Source: an uncultured Bacilli bacterium (GTDB lineage Bacteria; Bacillota_I; Bacilli_A; RF39; UBA660). Taken from it: a DNA stretch of 16,706 bases. The notes beneath the pieces are model-generated. The model was not told the DNA's origin. It ran no database searches and saw nothing but the letters and a program-made list of their open reading frames with translations. Made by a program: the position numbers and the translations under genes. The stretch is from NCBI GenBank assembly GCA_934088535.1, contig CAKOJC010000024.1, forward strand, positions 1 through 16,706, written 5' to 3'. Shown in pieces: positions 14,774 to 16,706 of this stretch (position 1 is the stretch's first letter; each line of letters begins with the position of its first letter).

Positions 14774-15184
14774 ATGAAAAAATATGATTATTCTAAACTT
14801 AAGGGTGATGAACAAGTTATTCATAATTGGGCACCTTTGAAGTTTCAAATTAAAGATAATTATAAGTATGTTATTGATAATAGATTATTTAAGCTTATTT
14901 CTAATATATTGTCTTTACCTATATTTATTATTTTATATATAATTGATAAAATATTTTTTGGATTTAGTATAGTAGGTAAAGAGAAGATAATTAAAGATAA
15001 AGGTTTTGTATCAATTTCTAATCATGTACATTATTTAGATTGTACTTTGATTGGAATTATTTATTATCCAAGACGTGTTCATTATCCAACTTTGGAAGAA
15101 AACTTTAAAATACCTATTGTTAGAAAATTAATACGTTTTATTGTATACAATGCCTATTCCAAAGGAAAGAAAAAAGAAGGATAA
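14774..15184 (+). CDS. N-terminal fragment of the PlsC-family acyltransferase
   Basis: This is what would be translated from ATG 14774 as the sequence stands: 136 residues with the hydrophobic segment and the HxxxxD motif (SNHVHYLDCT). The last dozen residues (NAYSKGKKKEG) are out-of-frame reading of the PIPK-type region. It lacks the C-terminal half of the acyltransferase fold, so it is unlikely to be active alone. Confidence 0.6.
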   Translation: MKKYDYSKLKGDEQVIHNWAPLKFQIKDNYKYVIDNRLFKLISNILSLPIFIILYIIDKIFFGFSIVGKEKIIKDKGFVSISNHVHYLDCTLIGIIYYPRRVHYPTLEENFKIPIVRKLIRFIVYNAYSKGKKKEG

Positions 15185-15512
15185 ATTCTATAGTGAAGTA
15201 AAGAATTCATTTAAGAATAAATTTATTTTACATATGTATCCTGAAGCTGCGTTGTGGCCATATTATGAAAAAATAAGAGATTTTAAGTATGGTGCTTTTA
15301 AGATTGCGGTTGATTCTAATGTTGGTGTTCAACCTATTAGATTTGTATTTACAAAGTCAAAGGGTATTTATAAAATATATAAGAGAAAGAAATGTATATG
15401 TGCTGTTGTAATGGATCCTGTGTATCCAAATATGGAACTTGAATATAAAGATAGAATTGAGGATTTAAGAAATAAAGCATATGAAAGTATGAATAAGGAG
15501 AGAGATTTATGA
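15141..15512 (+). CDS. C-terminal fragment of the PlsC-family acyltransferase
   Basis: This frame is open from 15132. Independent starts would be TTG 15141 or ATG 15150, neither with a ribosome binding site. It encodes the acceptor-binding half: MPIPK, HMYPEAALWPYYEKIRDF and a C-terminal helix. It probably is not expressed separately and represents the rest of the gene at 14774. The downstream gene's AAGGAG (15495-15500) lies within it. Confidence 0.5.
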   Translation: MYTMPIPKERKKKDKFYSEVKNSFKNKFILHMYPEAALWPYYEKIRDFKYGAFKIAVDSNVGVQPIRFVFTKSKGIYKIYKRKKCICAVVMDPVYPNMELEYKDRIEDLRNKAYESMNKERDL

Positions 15513-15823
15513 AAGTATTGATATTATCTTGTAGTACTGGTGGTGGTCATAATTCTTGTGCCAGATATGTAGAGGAAGAATTAAAAGAAAACAATATAAA
15601 CTCAGATTTTAAAAATTTTTATGATATAGTAAATACTTCTGGTAATAGAATGACTGAGAAGATATATTTGAATTCTTTAAAGGGTAATGGTAAAGCATTT
15701 AAAAATATATATAAATTAGGTGAATTATATAGTAAAAGTGGTGTTACTAGCCCAGTTATCTTGTTAACAAAATGCACGCTCGTAGGCTTTATAATTATAT
15801 TAAAAATGGGTCTTTTGATTTAG
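15509..15823 (+). CDS. N-terminal fragment of the UgtP-like glycosyltransferase
   Basis: This 104-residue fragment starts at ATG 15509 with a good ribosome binding site. Residues 1-85 are the family's N-terminal acceptor domain (STGGGHNS). The tail from about residue 84 onward is out of frame. Without the UDP-sugar-binding half it should be inactive. Confidence 0.6.
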   Translation: MKVLILSCSTGGGHNSCARYVEEELKENNINSDFKNFYDIVNTSGNRMTEKIYLNSLKGNGKAFKNIYKLGELYSKSGVTSPVILLTKCTLVGFIIILKMGLLI

Positions 15824-16596
15824 TTGTAACTACTCACTTATTTCCAGCTTTAACTTTAACTGCAATTAGAAAGCATTATGATAAAAATATTAAATTTATA
15901 TCAATATCTACCGATTATGAACCTTGCCCATTTATAGAAGAAACTATGCCTAATTATTTGATTATGCAAAAAGGACAAGAAGAAAGATATATTGAGAAAG
16001 GTTGTAATAAAGATATTTTATATGGTAGTGGAATACCTGTATCAAGTAGATTTGTATTTAAAGCTAAAAATATTAGAAATGAACTTGGTATAGATCCGGA
16101 TGAAAAAACTATACTTGTAATGCTTGGTAGTATGGGATTTGGTAAAATTTACGAAATAATAGATGATGTGTTAAATCAAAATAAATGCAAGGTTATCGTT
16201 GTGTGTGGAAGTAATAAGAAACTATATAATGAATTAGTATCTATGAATAGAGAAAATTTAATAGTATTTGGATTTGTTAATAATGTAAATGATTTAATAT
16301 ATTCTTCGGATATTATTATGTCTAAACCAGGTGGACTTAGTTCTACTGAGATAACTTGTATGAGAAAGCCTTTAATACATATTTATCCAATACCTGGAAT
16401 AGAAACTTATAATACAAATTTTTTTGAAAATCATGGTATGAGTTTAAAATGTAATAATAAAGATGAGATATTAGATACAGTTCACGATCTTTTAAATAAT
16501 AAATATATGCAAGAGAAGATGATAAAATATCAAGAAAAGTATATTAATAATAGATCAGCTTATGACTTAGTTAAATTAATAATTGAGATGAAATAG
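15772..16596 (+). CDS. C-terminal fragment of the UgtP-like glycosyltransferase
   Basis: This 274-residue frame holds the rest of the acceptor domain and the whole UDP-sugar-binding domain (SKPGGLSSTE). The frame is open from 15751. ATG 15772 (MHARRLYNYIK) is the first candidate start but has no ribosome binding site and lies in the middle of a conserved segment, so it is a fragment rather than a gene with its own start. Confidence 0.6.
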   Translation: MHARRLYNYIKNGSFDLVVTTHLFPALTLTAIRKHYDKNIKFISISTDYEPCPFIEETMPNYLIMQKGQEERYIEKGCNKDILYGSGIPVSSRFVFKAKNIRNELGIDPDEKTILVMLGSMGFGKIYEIIDDVLNQNKCKVIVVCGSNKKLYNELVSMNRENLIVFGFVNNVNDLIYSSDIIMSKPGGLSSTEITCMRKPLIHIYPIPGIETYNTNFFENHGMSLKCNNKDEILDTVHDLLNNKYMQEKMIKYQEKYINNRSAYDLVKLIIEMK

Positions 16597-16650
16597 AAAT
16601 AAATTTTAATTTTTGACAAGAATATTCAAAAAAAATGAAAAATATGAGGA

Positions 16651-16678
16651 AAATCAAGAAAAAATGCTTGATTTTTTT
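16651..16678 (+). terminator. Intrinsic terminator of the lipid operon
   Basis: AAATCAAG (16651-16658) pairs with CTTGATTT (16667-16674) around an 8-base A-rich loop, and Ts run to 16678. It lies 54 bases after the glycosyltransferase stop. Confidence 0.85.
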
Positions 16679-16696
16679 GTTCTTTTAGAATATAAT
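16668..16696 (+). promoter_or_regulatory. Promoter for the next gene beyond the window
   Basis: The -35 is TTGATT (16668-16673), the spacer is exactly 17 bases, and the -10 is TATAAT (16691-16696). The -35 lies inside the 3' arm of the terminator hairpin. The transcribed gene would start beyond base 16706. Confidence 0.7.
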
Positions 16697-16706
16697 CTAT
16701 ATCGAA

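Larger units (their letters stand above)
14774..15512 (+). pseudogene. PlsC-family acyltransferase, broken by one frameshift
   Basis: Two ORFs in adjacent frames together make one 1-acylglycerol-3-phosphate acyltransferase-like protein, a family that esterifies lysophosphatidate or related lipids. The 5' part (14774-15184) has a membrane-associated segment (about 43-65) and the catalytic NHVHYLD (HxxxxD). The 3' part (frame of 15141-15512) has PIPKERKKKDKF and the acceptor-site block HMYPEAALWPYYE with RDFKYGAFKIA. The match leaves one frame and enters the other around 15134-15145. If one T is removed from the T4 run at 15136-15139, the frames join as RKLIRLLYTMPIPK and give one 245-residue protein, the whole span then being divisible by three. 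As it stands the frame ends at TAA 15182-15184. This could be a true mutation, a frameshifting site or a sequencing error. Its last bases overlap the next gene (ATGA). Confidence 0.85.
15509..16596 (+). pseudogene. UgtP/MGDG-synthase-like glycolipid glycosyltransferase, broken by one frameshift
   Basis: Two overlapping ORFs (15509-15823 and 15772-16596) encode consecutive parts of one GT28-type glycosyltransferase that adds sugar from a UDP-sugar to diacylglycerol, giving membrane glycolipid. The N-terminal part shows LILSCSTGGGHNSCA, the MGDG-synthase-type acceptor domain. The C-terminal part shows TDYEPCPF, YGSGIPVSSRF, VMLGSMGFGK and the sugar-nucleotide site SKPGGLSSTE followed by IPGIETYNTNFF. 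Adding one T in GTT at 15755-15757 restores SPVYLVNKMHARRLYNYI and yields 362 residues, close to family length. As written, the first frame shifts to TLVGFIIILKMG and stops at 15823. The start follows AAGGAG (15495-15500) and overlaps the acyltransferase stop. Confidence 0.87.

Noticed and set aside
16613..16618. Perfect TTGACA after the glycosyltransferase stop
   Set aside because: No -10 lies 15-19 bases downstream; the better promoter is at 16668-16696.
16635..16688. 17-codon open frame (MKNMRKIKKK...) after the lipid operon
   Set aside because: It runs through the terminator hairpin and T-run, has no clear ribosome binding site, and looks like chance in A-rich DNA.
1..16706. Use of TGA as tryptophan (Mollicutes code)
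   Set aside because: Conserved tryptophans use TGG, and TGA ends the CotH-domain and acyltransferase genes exactly at ATGA overlaps with the next genes.

Overview
The window comes from a very AT-rich, low-GC Gram-positive bacterium. All genes lie on the + strand, use the standard code (TGA is a real stop at 3495-3497 and 15510-15512) and mostly start at AGGAG-type ribosome binding sites. A clear spo0A, the glycolysis genes and a UgtP-like glycolipid synthase point to Bacillota. The compact genes, short intergenic gaps and strong A/T codon bias suggest an uncultured gut-type Bacilli/Erysipelotrichia relative. That placement is an inference. No tRNA, rRNA, IS element or CRISPR array was seen, and no gene-free stretch exceeds about 110 bases.

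Layout. 1-492: the 3' end of glmS. 582-7315: an exported/envelope gene run: a large membrane-anchored protein with three lamin-tail domains, a chitobiase-type domain and a CotH kinase domain; a VTC polyphosphate polymerase; a DUF4956 membrane protein; a membrane-anchored protein with two tandem repeats; and a membrane-anchored phosphodiester glycosidase (NAGPA family). 7324-7881: a dNMP-kinase-like P-loop protein. 7893-9770: pgk and tpiA. 9763-10374: a small polytopic membrane protein. The genes from 582 to 10374 overlap or are separated by at most 19 bases, and no terminator is visible before 10353-10386, so they may be one long transcript. 10481-11242: spo0A. 11306-12814: gpmI. 12883-14703: a single-pass membrane protein with a long low-complexity cytoplasmic tail. 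14774-16596: an acyltransferase (PlsC family) and a UgtP/MGDG-synthase-like glycosyltransferase, each broken by one frameshift. The window ends in a terminator and a promoter for the next gene.

How the genes may work together. VTC plus DUF4956 look like the catalytic and membrane halves of a polyphosphate-making device, translationally coupled to the exported CotH-domain protein. The two further anchored proteins and the phosphodiester glycosidase fit a role in building or editing a phosphate-containing surface polymer. pgk, tpiA and gpmI supply lower glycolysis; gapA and eno are not in this window. The acyltransferase and glycosyltransferase would make glycolipid or its precursors.

The main points to follow up are: (1) the CotH-VTC-DUF4956 envelope operon; (2) two single-base frameshifts in adjacent lipid genes, both repaired by a one-T change; (3) repeated use of terminators that overlap the end of the coding region, often fused to the next promoter; and (4) a hairpin in front of the CotH gene that buries its ribosome binding site and carries a TATAAT in its loop.
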